Numbered from the stretch's first letter, positions 35,088 through 47,546 are shown. The stretch: DNA of 64,000 nt from Lolium rigidum (GCF_022539505.1 NC_061512.1:151511962-151575961); one strand, 5' to 3'. Numbers and translations are program-made. The notes: a model not told the origin generated them from the letters alone.

Positions 35088-38000
35088 TGTCAACACCCGG
35101 ATTTTTAAGTCCGGATGCCTATTATGTCATACATCGCAATCCCAGGAATATTGTTGTTGCGAGGCATAATAGTTAAGTATCACAGTCATCATTCATTACA
35201 TACCATAAGTCTTACAATCTTGGAATCACATGATCCATATTACACGAATAGTTGATCTATCGATCAACGAACAAACACAAGTTCATAGTTCAACATAGCG
35301 GAAGCGTAAGATACAAGGACTCTCTAGTCCACAGGCCAACGCTTGACGTCGGAAGGCGCTTAGTTGTCGTAGGCGTCCTGCTGGTCATCTCCTTGTTCCT
35401 CTTCATACTCTGGCCATTTGAATAGCCAGGGACAAAGCCGTGAGTACTTTAAGTACTCGCAAACTAATACTAAAGCAAATGCTAGACATTCTAGTATGGT
35501 GTGCTAAGCTCTAGTTTATTTGCATAAAGCTAGTTTTAGTTCGCAAAGTTTGAGAAAAGCTTATTCAAGTGCTAACTAACTCAAGTGGGAACATTAGTGT
35601 CATTCCCACCATTCAAGTGGTGATTTCAATTCAATTCACCACAAGTCATTTCACCATCACCTTTCAACATCATTTTTCAAAGATATGACATCGGAAACTG
35701 TATGGCCTTTCCAACCGTCCGTAACCGTGGACGCGGCTATTCGAATAGGTTTACACTCTGCAGAGGTTGCACACTTGTGCCACAACATTTGATTTCATCC
35801 GTCGGGATTTCCCCGAATCATCGTAACACGATACGCGGATCATCAACCATAACCTTTCACTTACATATCCTAGTATGAGCACCTCTCCCCATGAGCTTGG
35901 CCTCCCAGTGAAGACCAACTGTCAACCTGGGAACTGCACAGGGCTTGGGCCGGACATTCACCTCGTTTCACGTCATTTCTCATCATTTCTTTTGTGGTAG
36001 AGGCAGCTTTCGGCATAACCCCGATGACGCTTGTTTAGAGGGAACCCATACTAAGACACATAAACTTCCAGTTAAGCCCTACCCATAATCAGGTATTGTG
36101 GGGGTACTTGATAATTGGAAAGGTATCACATTCAAACCAACATCATTGTTTTATCAAAAATCACCATCTTCTCTTGTTCATATTCACCTTCAAAAATCAT
36201 TCAATGGAATGCATCATCATTCCAAGGTTTCAAATTCATTTCAAAATCACATTGTTCCCATCTAGAGTAGTCAAGTTTTAATTCATTAGCTCTAGCTCTA
36301 ATCCATGAGGGGTACTATCTTGCTTTGCTTGATGGAAACTACTTCACTACTCTAGTAACCAACTTGTACTTTGACCAAAGTTAACTATAAAAGTAACTTA
36401 TTGAGAAAACAAGTAAAAGCTTGTAAAGTAAAAACTTGGGATAGGCTTATGTAAGAAAAGGTAAGAATCATGGTGCCTTGCCCCAAGGGGCTTTGCACTT
36501 TGCAAGAATATTAGCTTGCCTTGGTAGTCCTCAAACTGTTCCTCCTCCTCCTCTTGGTAGTATCCTTCTTCTTCTTCGGCGTACTCTCCGGTGCTACCGT
36601 CTAAATTTGAATACGAGTATAATTACTCACTAATTCAATGGCTACTCCATACATCACATATAATCACACAAACTACTCTATGCACACAAATAAATTAACT
36701 AGAGTGCATGGGTTGTGAGGTTTAAAAGGAATTTACTTCTTTGTATTTTATATGTAAATGATAGTTTCCATAGGGTTCTTGAGAAAGAATTTCCTCTCAT
36801 TGAAATCTTCTTAAGATTTAATTTCTCAAACAATTATACAGGAAATGGGTATTGACCTAGGTCAACCATTCATCATCGATATTTGAGAAAATGATTTAAA
36901 TGAGGTAGGTCACCTCATACCATTTAAATACTACTACACATGATTTAAATCTCAAGCCATTCATATAAGAGAGTTTGGACCAGAGGTACAAACATCCCAT
37001 GAATGCATGTGAGACAAGTTTAAATGAAGTATAAGACTTCACACAATTTACTTTAATAGTTTTGGACAATATCAACTAGTTAAACTAGTCAAATTATCCA
37101 TTCATTTAGCTATGGCATGATCATGCAAGGTGACCACACCATTTTATTGCATAAACAATTAGTGTAAGTCAAAGGTGAGCTATTAGAGTTGGAATTAACT
37201 TAACAACTATTTTGGTTGATTTTTAAGAATTATTTGAATAGGGAAAAGTCTCTGTCTTGTTATTTTTGTCACATTAATTCTACAAAGAATTTGACCATGA
37301 GGCCAGTGGCATTGGCTAGAGAATTTCAGTGGCTTTCTAACAACATAAAACTCACTGGATTTGGTTTAGCCAATTTGAATCTATTGAATTTCAAAGTTTG
37401 TGCAGTATTGGAAATGTTTGGAATTGTTTAAATCAAATTTGAATTAAACAGGCCGGCGGGAAAAGCTAACGGGCCGAAAAGGTTTAAAAACAGCCCAAGC
37501 CAGCCCACCACGCGTCTGTGCCCGCGTGGGCTGCCTGACAGGGGGTCCCGCATGTCAGCGGCTTTTAAAAACCGAAACGGTACGAGCGACGTGGCGCGTT
37601 GGATTAGAAGGCGATCCAACGGCGCACGGTCGTCGTCTCCTCCGACGAGAAGCAGAGGGTCTGGCGGCGAGCCTAGGGGGTGGGAGAGCTTACGGCGGCT
37701 CCAGCAAGGGATGGCAATATGCGCGAGGTAGATGTGGACGACGGCGGTTCTCCTGGTACCGGCGGCTCGTCCTGGGGCGGCTCCAATCGACGGCGAGCTT
37801 CGGCGGCGGTCACGGGCAGTGAGGTAGAAATTGGGCGGCGTCAGTGGCTAATGTTGACGGTGGAGTGGTTCTGGTGGTCGAGTGAGAAGAGGGGAAGGCG
37901 ATGGTGTGCTCAGATCGACGAGGAGAGGTCTCCTTTTATAGGCGAGGGAGGGTGCTGCGGGGCAGAGACGAAGTCGACATGCGCGCGGCGTCTCCGGCAG

Positions 38001-39934
38001 CTGGTCGAGCTAGGCGAGGGCGTGGTGGTGTTCCTGGCGTCACGGTGGTCCTCTGGATGGCGACGGGTAGGGGAGGGGGCGGCTGGTTTGGTCGCCTCGC
38101 TTCACGTCTGCGTCGCGCCCGCGGCGGAGCGAGGGTCTCCTTCTCCGGCGGCGGTGGGCACGGGTCGCGGTCTTGGCCGTGTCTGGCGGCGTCGTGGTGG
38201 CGAGGTGATGCTCAACGGCTCTCGAGCGGGGCCAGGGCGAGTGCAGGGTGGCGGCGCGGCGCGTGGCCAGTGTGCGTCCATGCACGTGCTGGCGCGACGC
38301 GAGCGGCGTCTGGGCGTGTTTTGGGCGCGCGATCTCCGGGCGTTGTCGTCGTCCTCGTCGACCAGGGTAGTGCTAGGGTGGCGTAGGAGATGTGGTGGCG
38401 CGCTGTGGCGAGGTGGCCAGGGCAGAGGAGCAATGGAGAGAGGGGAGGTGGATCGGGGTGGTGGCATGGCCGGTATGGCCATGTCTAGCCTTGCCCTCTC
38501 TCTCCCTTGGGTTCTATTGAGCATTAAAATGAACTAAGGGGACCAGGGGACCAGTTGGGGTAGTGTAGTGTAGATTTGGTTGAGGTAGATCACTATTTGC
38601 AATAGTTGCAAATAGTGCCCGAATTTGGAAAATGCAAAAATAACCAAATTTGAGATAATTCAAATGGTGAAAGTTTTTGAAAAGTGAGTGTTGATATAAG
38701 TTGTAAATGACCAGAGAGGTTTTGAGGTGGTGGTGGAAAAGTTTGAATTCAAGAATTGGCCCAAAATGGCTAAGTGATGAATGTTGAATATGATAAAAAA
38801 GTTAAGACTTTGGATGAGCATAGCTAATGATCCAAGATGAATTTGGCAGGGTGTTCTTCATCAAAGTTGTCCACCTTGATGTTGACTTTGAAATGGTGCA
38901 AGGAGTTAGCAAGAATTGGTTTGGGAAAAATGAATGGCAAGGGCTCAAAGTGGTGATCAGACTAGAATTGTCAAAATTGACCATTATCATATGTGAGTGG
39001 AATTTGTGTTTGGATTTCATTTGAATTGTGATTCTTTGATTCCCAAAAGTGGTAATAAGTGTTAAACAACATTATTCAACTAATGGTGAAGACCAATTAG
39101 GTCTAGGGTCAAAGTTTATAAAAAGGGCATAAGCCTTATGTGAGGGTTTTGTGACTTTCTAACTTTTATTTATTTTATTTTTCTTTGCTTCACTTTGACA
39201 AGGGTGAGGTTTATTTGGTGCTAGATTGAGTTGGATGAAAGGTTCAAACCATTTTGAGGTAATAGAAGTGGCTAGGTCAAGATTGGATAATTTGGCTAAG
39301 TGCCACATATGCCTCTATGCATATGTTGGATTTTCTTTTGTTTCTTACTTGAAAAGGGTTGGTAAGTGCTTTGTTAAGTGTGTGGAGGTATTTCAATTCA
39401 TCTATTCAAAGTAGACAAAGCAAAGCTCATCATTTCTAAAAAGTAGCCATAGCCTTGCATATGCCTTTTTCTTAAATAAGATCTTTTCTTTTTTATTTTA
39501 TTTTTCAAAGATTGATGACAAGAGGGATGAGGTTTAGGGTTTAGTAAGTTTTGCAATGGTTCACCCCCATTTATCAAAGTAAGAAAGGTAGAGTTTAAAA
39601 TTTTACTCATTAGGGCCACATGCCCACATATGTCTTTTTCTTCTATTTTGGGTTTCTCAAAATAGATCCAAAAGATTTTGAGAAGGTTAGGGTTTAGGGT
39701 TTTTCTTATTTGATTTCTTTCTCTTCTATTTTATTGGGTTTGTGATCTTCACTTGATCACTTTAAGGTTTTTAGGGTTTATCACATAAGCATAACTACAC
39801 TCATCATGGCAAAAACACAAGTAAAAGGTATGAGCACTAAACATAGCACTCCATGTAAGAAAAGTTTTTGTTGGTTCACATTTTTGGAAAAAGGAAATTC
39901 ATTTTCTCTTTGTTTTGAAATTTGAGGTGTTACA
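35088..39934 (-). repeat. 3' LTR of the long-LTR element (4847 bp)
   Basis: The plus strand runs tgtcaacacccgg to gaggtgttaca. A minus-strand TATA box (tataaaagga, 37931-37940) lies near the GC-rich middle (37440-38540). Open frames in that GC-rich part on the plus strand (for example 37680-38537) lie antisense to the promoter and look like by-products of composition. The copy differs from the other LTR at roughly one base in a hundred by eye. Confidence 0.93.
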
Positions 39935-39980
39935 AACCCTTCCCCCTTAAACAAATCTCGTCCCGAGATTTTAAGAAAAG

Positions 39981-40284
39981 TTAGGTTCCTAAGAGAGATT
40001 GGGCGATATGATTTAACAGGAAGACATACTTGGCATAGCCTGAGGTGCTTCTTGGGCTTCGAGTGGCGATCATGTGGTAGTAGCGGCCGTTGTTGTTCTG
40101 GTTCTTTCTTGCGGTAAAGCGGCGTTGGTTCTGAGCAGGTGCAGCGGTGTTGCCGGCAATCTTGGCGAGTCTCTTGGGGCACTCATTGGAGTAATTCCCA
40201 ACCACTCCACACTCATAACAAGTGATGGTTGACTTGTCCTTGGGGTTGAGGGGCACAGTGTTGCTTCCAGTCTTTGGGCCAGGG

Positions 40285-40322
<38 letters not shown>

Positions 40323-41235
40323 CCCGTTGGTGTGGTTGCTGTTGGGGTTGATGGTGTTGTTGTGATGGTTGTTGTTGTTGTTTCCGGGCTTCGGGGGTCC
40401 TCCGTGGTTGTTGATGTAGTTTGGGCGGTAAGTCTGAGCAGTGGGCTTGTTGTATTTTGGAGTATATCCCCCAGATGAGTTGTTGCGGTACTTCTGGGTA
40501 TTGCTGGACCCATGCTGATTCATCATCCGGCGTTTGCGGTTCTCGTTGGCTTGGTGAAGCTTCCCTTCCATCTGGATGGCGGAGTCCACCAGGGATTCTA
40601 AGTCAGCAAAGGGAATGTTGACCAAGTACGGTCCGCATCTCGTCGTGGAGTCCGTTCAGAAATCTTTCCTTCCTCTTCTCATTGGTGTCGGTTTCGTCCG
40701 GGCGTACCTTGACAGAGTAAGGAATCTGTCGCGGTATTCCACCACAGACATTCTGCCTTGCTTGAGTTCGCGGAACTCGTCTCTCATCATCTTGATCAGT
40801 CCTTGGGGCACATGGTACTTGCTAAACTTCAGCTTGAAGTCTTCCCAGGTCATCATCTGTCCAGCGCATTCATTGCGCGGACGCCTGGTCCACCGAGGCT
40901 CGTGCAGGTCCTGACAGATAGTGGGTGGCGAACAGTACTTTCTCTGTGGCTTCAACTTGCGCAACTTCGAGGTTGTTCTCCATGGTCTGGAGCCAGTCAT
41001 CAGCATCGAGGGGCTCTTCGGTTTTGCTGAAAATAGGTGGGTTGGTGTTTTGAAAGTTCTTCAGTTTTGACCCAGGGTGGTCGTGGTTTCCATGGCCATT
41101 GTTGTTCTGAGCAATCAGCTGCAGTGCAGCAATGTTGGCCTGGCGTTCAGCTCTCTCGGCTTCTCGGTCTGCCATCATCATCTCTAGCATCTGCATCATG
41201 GCGTCTTGGGTGGCGCTGCGGGTTGGTGGGGCCAT
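39981..41235 (-). pseudogene. Gypsy-type gag, frameshifted, with altered zinc knuckle
   Basis: The start at 41235 gives MAPPTRSATQDAMMQML and a coiled, Glu/Met-rich N-terminus. The Retrotrans_gag region follows in another frame (40656-41006): WEDFKLKFSKYHVPQGL and MSVVEYRDRFLTLSRYA. A third frame (39981-40625) has an Asn-rich linker, including a run of asparagines coded by a GTT/AAC microsatellite (40284-40322), and a zinc knuckle, CYECGVVGNYSNEC. The CCHC histidine is asparagine here. The protein would form the particle packaging element RNA. Frame changes near 41000 and 40640 and the lost histidine suggest that this copy does not make working gag. The codon directly follows an acceptor-like gatactcag. 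Confidence 0.85.
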
Positions 41236-41494
41236 CTGAGTATCGGAGGTAGATGATAAGGTAAGAGGGAAATTTCTATGGTTTGTTTGAGTTAAAGTTC
41301 AAGAAGTTTCAAAAGTTTAAATCTTGAAAATTTGAGTAGTGTTGAAGGGGTAAAACCAACAACACTTTTTCATTCATACCAAACATCACACATTACAAAG
41401 CTAACACACCATTGGTTTGAAGAACCATTCATTCGCTCTACGATACAAGGGGATCTTGATACAAACTCACACCTACACATGTGCTCAAGTGAAA

Positions 41495-42278
41495 CTACTG
41501 CTCACTATCCACCTCTATCGGGGTGTGGTTATCTTCTCCGGCTTCCAGAAACGCGTAGTCTTCCAGATCCGTGTCCTCAAAGTCCTCGCCATCACTCATG
41601 AAGGCTTCTTCTCCCTGAGGGTCTTCATCTTCCTCTTCCATCTCATTCAGCTGATCCTCTTGGGCCTTGACAGTGGCCTCCAAGGAGACTATCTTTGTGC
41701 GGAGGTGCGCAATGATAGCGTCCTTTTTGACACGCTGCTGGCGAAGTATCTTGCGCTCGTAGGCAAGGGTCCCGACGGTATCGGTCTTCCGCGCTAGGTG
41801 GGCGCGAATGCTGGTTGGCGTAGACGCGATAGTTGTCCGGCTCCTTCCGGGTGTCGTGTAGCATAGTATCCGGGTGCTCCACGTGATATTTCAGCTCCGG
41901 GTGGGGTGACAGTGCCCTGGGTCCTCCAATGGAGTCATGCCTTGCAAAATGAGCAAAGCGAGTCCCATAAAGCGCAGTCACATGCTGCCCACACAGACGG
42001 GCAAGTGCTTCCTGCATGGCTCTAGCTAGTCCATCTAGCCAGTTGCTTTCCATGACAGAGAACTGGATCCTCATAGAAATAGGAGACTCCTTCTTGCCTC
42101 TGAGATCCGCAGTGATAACCCACTGCAGTTTCCTTCCGGGCTGGTGGTCCATTTGAGTTCCAAGGAACTCCGGGTGCGGGCGTCCGAGATACTCAGACAA
42201 AGCGTCTAAGTCCTGCTCGAAGCGCATGTTGCCACCATTCCCCAATCGGTAAAACTTGGTGTTGTGGTGCAACGCCAT
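41495..42278 (-). pseudogene. Unknown ORF upstream of gag in the long-LTR element, one frameshift
   Basis: Read on the minus strand from 42278 (MALHHNTKFYRLGNGGN). Features in order: YLGRPHPEFLGTQ; a block LQWVITADLRGKKESP; NWLDGLARAMQEALARLCGQ; FAHFARHDSIGG; and, after a single-base shift near 41795, a basic coiled-coil part, RQQRVKKDAIIAHLRTKI, then a strongly acidic tail ending at 41495. About 260 residues if whole. It has no gag, protease, RT or integrase motif and I do not recognise its function. It sits between the primer site and gag on the sense strand. The ATG directly follows ttctctttcag, a good acceptor, which hints at expression by splicing. The frame is otherwise well kept, which suggests past selection in the family. 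Confidence 0.6.
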
Positions 42279-42506
42279 CTGAAAGAGAATTGGATGAATA
42301 AGTTTAGAGAGTGCAAAGTGTGACAAAATTTTAAGTTGATTCAAATAAGATAGCACATGGTTCATTAAATTTTGGCAAAGTCTGAAGACAAGAGTGTAGT
42401 AGGTTTTCACAAATATTTCCTTTCAATTGATTTCAAAGTTAAGTTTTTCAGAACACCCATTCTAACTAAGGTCTTCTAAGGTCAAACAATGGCTCTGATA
42501 CCAACT

Positions 42507-45500
42507 TGTCAACACCCGGATTTTTAAGTCCGGATGCCTATTATGTCATACATCGCAATCCCGGGAATATTGTTGTTGCGAGGCATAATAGTTAAGTATC
42601 ACGATCATCATTCATTACATACCATAAGTCTTACAATCTTGGAATCACATGATCCATATTACACGAATAGTTGATCTATCGATCAACGAACAAACACAAG
42701 TTCATAGTTCAACATAGGGGAAGCGTAAGATACAAGGACTCTCTAGTCCACAGGCCAACGCTTGACGTCGGAAGGCGCTTAGTTGTCGTAGGCGTCCTGC
42801 TGGTCATCTCCTTGTTCCTCTTCATACTCTGGCCATTTGAATAGCCAGGGACAAAGCCATGAGTACTTTAAGTACTCGCAAACTAATACTAAAGCAAATG
42901 CTAGACATTCTAGTATGGTGTGCTAAGCTCTAGTTTATTTGCATAAAGCTAGTTTTAGTTCGCAAAGTTTGAGAAAAGCTTATTCAAGTGCTAACTAACT
43001 CAAGTGGGAACATTAGTGTCATTCCCACCATTCAAGTGGTGATTTCAATTCAATTCACCACAAGTCATTTCACCATCACCTTTCAACATCATTTTTCAAA
43101 GATATGACATCGGAAACGGTATGGCCTTTCCAACCGTCCGTAACCGTGGACGCGGCTATTCGAATAGGTTTACACTCCGCAGAGGTTGCACACTTGTGCC
43201 ACAACATTTGATTTCATCCGTCGGGATTTCCCCGAATCATCGTAACACAAGTACGCGGATCATCAACCATAACCTTTCACTTACATATCCTAGTATGAGC
43301 ACCTCTCCCCATGAGCTTGGCCTCCCGAGTGAAGACCAACCGTCAACTCAGGAACCGCACAGGGCTTGGGCCGGACATTCACCTCGTTTCACGTCATTTC
43401 TCATCATTTCTTTTGTGGTAGAGGCAGCTTTCGGCATAACCCCGATGACGCTTGTTTAGAGGGAACCCATACTAAGACACATAAACTTCCGGTTAAGCCC
43501 TACCCATAATCGGGTATTGTGGGGGTACTTGATAATTGGAAAGGTATCGCATTCAAACCAACATCATTGTTTTATCAAAAATCACCATCTTCTCTTGTTC
43601 ATATTCACCTTCAAAAATCATTCAATGGAATGCATCATCATTCCAAGGTTTCAAATTCATTTCAAAATCACATTGTTCCCATCTAGAGTAGTCAAGTTTT
43701 AATTCATTAGCTCTAGCTCTAATCCATGAGGGGGTACTATCTTGCTTTGCTTGATGGAAACTACTTCACTACTCTAGTAACCAACTTGTACTTTGACCAA
43801 AGTTAACTATAAAAGTAACTTATTGAGAAAACAAGTAAAAGCTTGTAAAGTAAAAACTTGGGATAGGCTTATGTAAGAAAAGGTAAGAATCATGGTGCCT
43901 TGCCCCAAGGGGCTTTGCACTTTGCAAGAATATTAGCTTGCCTTGGTAGTCCTCAAACTGTTCCTCCTCCTCCTCTTGGTAGTATCCTTCTTCTTCGGCG
44001 TACTCTCCGGTGCTACCGTCTAAATTTGAATACGAGTATAATTACTCACTAATTCAATGGCTACTCCATACATCACATATAATCACACAAACTACTCTAT
44101 GCACACAAATAAATTAACTAGAGTGCATGGGTTGTGAGGTTTAAAAGGAATTTACTTCTTTGTATTTTATATGTAAATGATAGTTTCCATAGGGTTCTTG
44201 AGAAAGAATTTCCTCTCATTGAAATCTTCTTAAGATTTAATTTCTCAAACAATTATACAGGAAATGGGTATTGACCTAGGTCAACCATTCATCATCAGTA
44301 TTTGAGAAAATGATTTAAATGAGGTAGGTCACCTCATACCATTTAAATACTACTACACATGATTTAAATCTCAAGCCATTCATATAAGAGAGTTTGGACC
44401 AGAGGTACAAACATCCCATGAATGCATGTGAGACAAGTTTAAATGAAGTATAAGACTTCACACAATTTACTTTAATAGTTTTGGACAATATCAACTAGTT
44501 AAACTAGTCAAATTATCCATTCATTTAGCTATGGCATGATCATGCAAGGTGACCACACCATTTTATTGCATAAACAATTAGTGTAAGTCAAAGGTGAGCT
44601 ATTAGAGTTGGAATTAACTTAACAACTATTTTGGTTGATTTTTAAGAATTATTTGAATAGGGAAAAGTCCCTGTCTTGTTATTTTTGTCACATTAATTCT
44701 ACAAAGAATTTGACCATGAGGCCAGTGGCATTGGCTAGAGAATTTCAGTGGCTTTCTAACAACATAAAACTCACTGGATTTGGTTTAGCCAATTTGAATC
44801 TATTGAATTTCAAAGTTTGTGCGAGTATTGGAAAGGTTTGGAATTGTTTAAATCAAATTTGAATTAAACAGGCCGGCGGGAAAAGCTAACGGGCCGAAAA
44901 GGTTTAAAAACAGCCCAAGCCAGCCCACCACGCGTCTGTGCCCGCGTGGGCTGCCTGACAGGGGGTCCGCATGTCAGCGGCTTTTAAAAACCGAAACGGT
45001 ACGAGCGACGTGGCGCGTTGGATTAGAAGGCGATCCAACGGCGCACGGTCGTCGTCTCCTCCGACGAGAAGCAGAGGGTCTGGCGGCGAGCCTAGGGGGT
45101 GGGAGAGCTTACGGCGGCTCCAGCAAGGGATGGCAATATGCGCGAGGTAGATGTGGACGACGGCGGTTCTCCTGGTACCGGCGGCTCGTCCTGGGGCGGC
45201 TCCAATCGACGGCGAGCTTCGGCGGCGGTCACGGGCAGTGAGGTAGAAATTGGGCGGCGTCAGTGGCTAATGTTGACGGTGGAGTGGTTCTGGTGGTCTA
45301 GTGAGAAGAGGGGAAGGCGATGGTGTGCTCAGATCGACGAGGAGAGGTCTCCTTTTATAGGCGAGGGAGGGTGTTGCGGGGCAGAGACGAAGTCGACATG
45401 CGCGCGGCGTCTCCGGCAGCTGGTCGAGCTAGGCGAGGGAGTGGTGGTGTTCCTGGCGTCACGGTGGTCCTCTGGATGGCGACGTGTAGGGTAGGGGGCG

Positions 45501-47349
45501 GCTGGTTTGGTCGCCTCGCTTCCACGTCTGTCGCGCCCGCGGCGGAGCAGGGTCTCCTTCTCCGGCGGCGGTGGGCACGGGTCGCGGTCTTGGCCGTGTC
45601 TGGCGGCGTCGTGGTGGCGAGGTGATGCTCAACGGCTCTCGAGCGGGGCCAGGGCGAGTGCAGGGTGGCGGCGCGGCGCGTGGCCAGTGTGCGTCCATGC
45701 ACGTGCGCGGCGCGACGCGAGCGGCGTCCGGGCGTGTTCCGGGCGCGCGATCTCCGGCGTTGTCGTCGTCCTCGTCGACCGGGGTAGTGCTAGGGTGGCG
45801 TAGGAGATGTGGTGGCGCGCCGTGGCGAGGTGGCCGGGGCGGAGGAGCAATGGAGAGAGGGAGGTGGATCGGGGTGGTGGCATGGCCGGTATGGCCATGT
45901 CTAGCCTTGCCCTCTCTCTCCCTTGGGTTCTATTGAGCATTAAAATGAACTAAGGGGACCAGGGGACCAGCTTGGGGTAGTGTAGTGTAGATTTGGTTGA
46001 GGTAGATCACTATTTGCAATAGTTGCAAATAGTGCCCGAATTTGGAAAATGCAAAAATAACCAAATTTGAGATAATTCAAATGGTGAAAGTTTTTGAAAA
46101 GTGAGTGTTGATATAAGTTGTAAATGACCAGAGAGGTTTTGAGGTGGTGGTGGAAAAGTTTGAATTCAAGAATTGGCCCAAAATGGCTAAGTGATGAATG
46201 TTGAATATGATAAAAAGTTAAGACTTTGGATGAGCATAGCTAATGATCCAAGATGAATTTGGCAGGGTGTTCTTCATCAAAGTTGTCCACCTTGATGTTG
46301 ACTTTGAAATGGTGCAAGGAGTTAGCAAGAATTGGTTTGGGAAAAATGAATGGCAAGGGCTCAAAGTGGTGATCAGACTAGAATTGTCAAAATTGACCAT
46401 TATCATATGTGAGTGGAATTTGTGTTTGGATTTCATTTGAATTGTGATTCTTTGATTCCCAAAAGTGGTAATAAGTGTTAAAAAACATTATTCAACTAAT
46501 GGTGAAGACCAAATAGGTCTAGGGTCAAAGTTTATAAAAAGGGCATAAGCCTTATGTGAGGGTTTTGTGACTTTCTAACTTTTATTTATTTTATTTTTCT
46601 TTGCTTCACTTTGACAAGGGTGAGGTTTATTTGGTGCTAGATTGAGTTGGATGAAAGGTTCAAACCATTTTGAGGTAATAGAAGTGGCTAGGTCAAGATT
46701 GGATAATTTGGCTAAGTGCCACATATGCCTCTATGCATATGTTGGATTTTCTTTTGTTTCTTACTTGAAAAGGGTTGGTAAGTGCTTTGTTAAGTGTGTG
46801 GAGGTATTTCAATTCATCTATTCAAAGTAGACAAAGCAAAGCTCATCATTTCTAAAAAGTAGCCATAGGCTTGCATATGCCTTTTTCTTAAATAAGATCT
46901 TTTCTTTTTATTTTATTTTTCAAAGATTGATGACAAGAGGGATGAGGTTTAGGGTTTAGTAAGTTTTGCAATGGTTCACCCCCATTTATCAAAGTAAGAA
47001 AGGTAGAGTTTAAAATTTTACTCATTAGGGCCACATGCCCACGTATGTCTTTTTCTTCTATTTTGGGTTTCTCAAAATAGATCCAAAAGATTTTGAGAAG
47101 GTTAGGGTTTAGGGTTTTTCTTATTTGATTTCTTTCTCTTCTATTTTATTGGGTTTGTGATCTTCACTTGATCACTTTAAAGTTTTTAGGGTTTATCACA
47201 TAAGCATAACTACACTCATCATGGCAAAAACACAAGTAAAAGGTATGAGCACTAAACATAGCACTCCATGTAAGAAAAGTTTTTGTTGGTTCACATTTTT
47301 GGAAAAAGGAAATTCATTTTCTCTTTGTTTTGAAATTTGAGGTGTTACA
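42507..47349 (-). repeat. 5' LTR of the long-LTR element (4843 bp)
   Basis: It matches the other LTR over its full length, with the same termini and the same minus-strand TATA box at about 45350-45359. It is preceded on the left by the tRNA-Met primer site and followed on the right by the target duplication gtcgg. Confidence 0.93.
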
Positions 47350-47546
47350 GTCGGCCAGAAGAACCGCGACTAAAGGGTCTCCGCCCCGACGGTCGCCTGG
47401 CGCCCACGTGGATGGGCCTTTAGTCGTGGTTCGTAAGCAACCGCGACTAAAGGGGGGGCCTTTAGTCGCGCTACTTTGGTCGCGGTTGCGCAACCGCGAC
47501 TAATGGCAGTTGCGAACCGCGACCAAAGGCCCTTTTTCCACCAGTG
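47350..47546 (-). repeat. CACTA right terminal region with hairpin array
   Basis: It holds the second arm of the split hairpin (to 47376), a further inverted repeat at 47417-47453 (cctttagtcgtgg...ccgcgactaaagg), another at about 47459-47506, and the terminal inverted repeat ending ccaccagtg at 47546, followed by the gct duplication. Confidence 0.88.

Larger units (their letters stand above)
35088..47349 (-). mobile_element. Complete long-LTR Gypsy-type element, gag only, minus strand
   Basis: Two almost identical LTRs (35088-39934 and 42507-47349) bracket a 2.57-kb internal region. The 5-bp duplication gtcgg lies at 35083-35087 and 47350-47354. On the minus strand the primer-binding site tggtatcagagcc adjoins the right LTR (42491-42503) and the polypurine tract aagggggaagggtt adjoins the left LTR (39935-39948), so the element reads minus. 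The interior encodes gag and one unknown ORF but no protease, RT or integrase. Proportions resemble the LARD class of Triticeae (Sukkula-like), which rely on another element's enzymes. The exact family cannot be named from memory. Confidence 0.93.
24028..47546 (+). mobile_element. CACTA (En/Spm) DNA transposon, about 11.2 kb, split by a nested LTR element
   Basis: The left end is cactggtagaaaaacag and the right end reads, inverted, cactggtggaaaaaggg. Both ends are flanked by gct (24025-24027 and 47547-47549), the 3-bp duplication typical of CACTA elements. Subterminal arrays of hairpins built from cctttagtcgcggttgg and its complement lie at both ends. The element carries a TNP2-type transposase gene, a small antisense gene and a second gene with a Ulp1-like protease domain. 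Removing the LTR element (35088-47349) and one copy of its duplication leaves about 11.2 kb. The genes have frameshifts, so this copy is probably not autonomous now. Confidence 0.92.

Noticed and set aside
37680..38537. Open frame of 285 codons in the LTR of the long-LTR element, repeated in the other LTR
   Set aside because: It lies antisense to the LTR promoter in a GC-rich segment, is Gly/Arg-rich without domains, and is broken in the other LTR copy. It looks like a composition effect.
40284..40322. GTT microsatellite as a stand-alone repeat of interest
   Set aside because: It is an ordinary trinucleotide run coding the asparagine stretch of gag; nothing suggests more.
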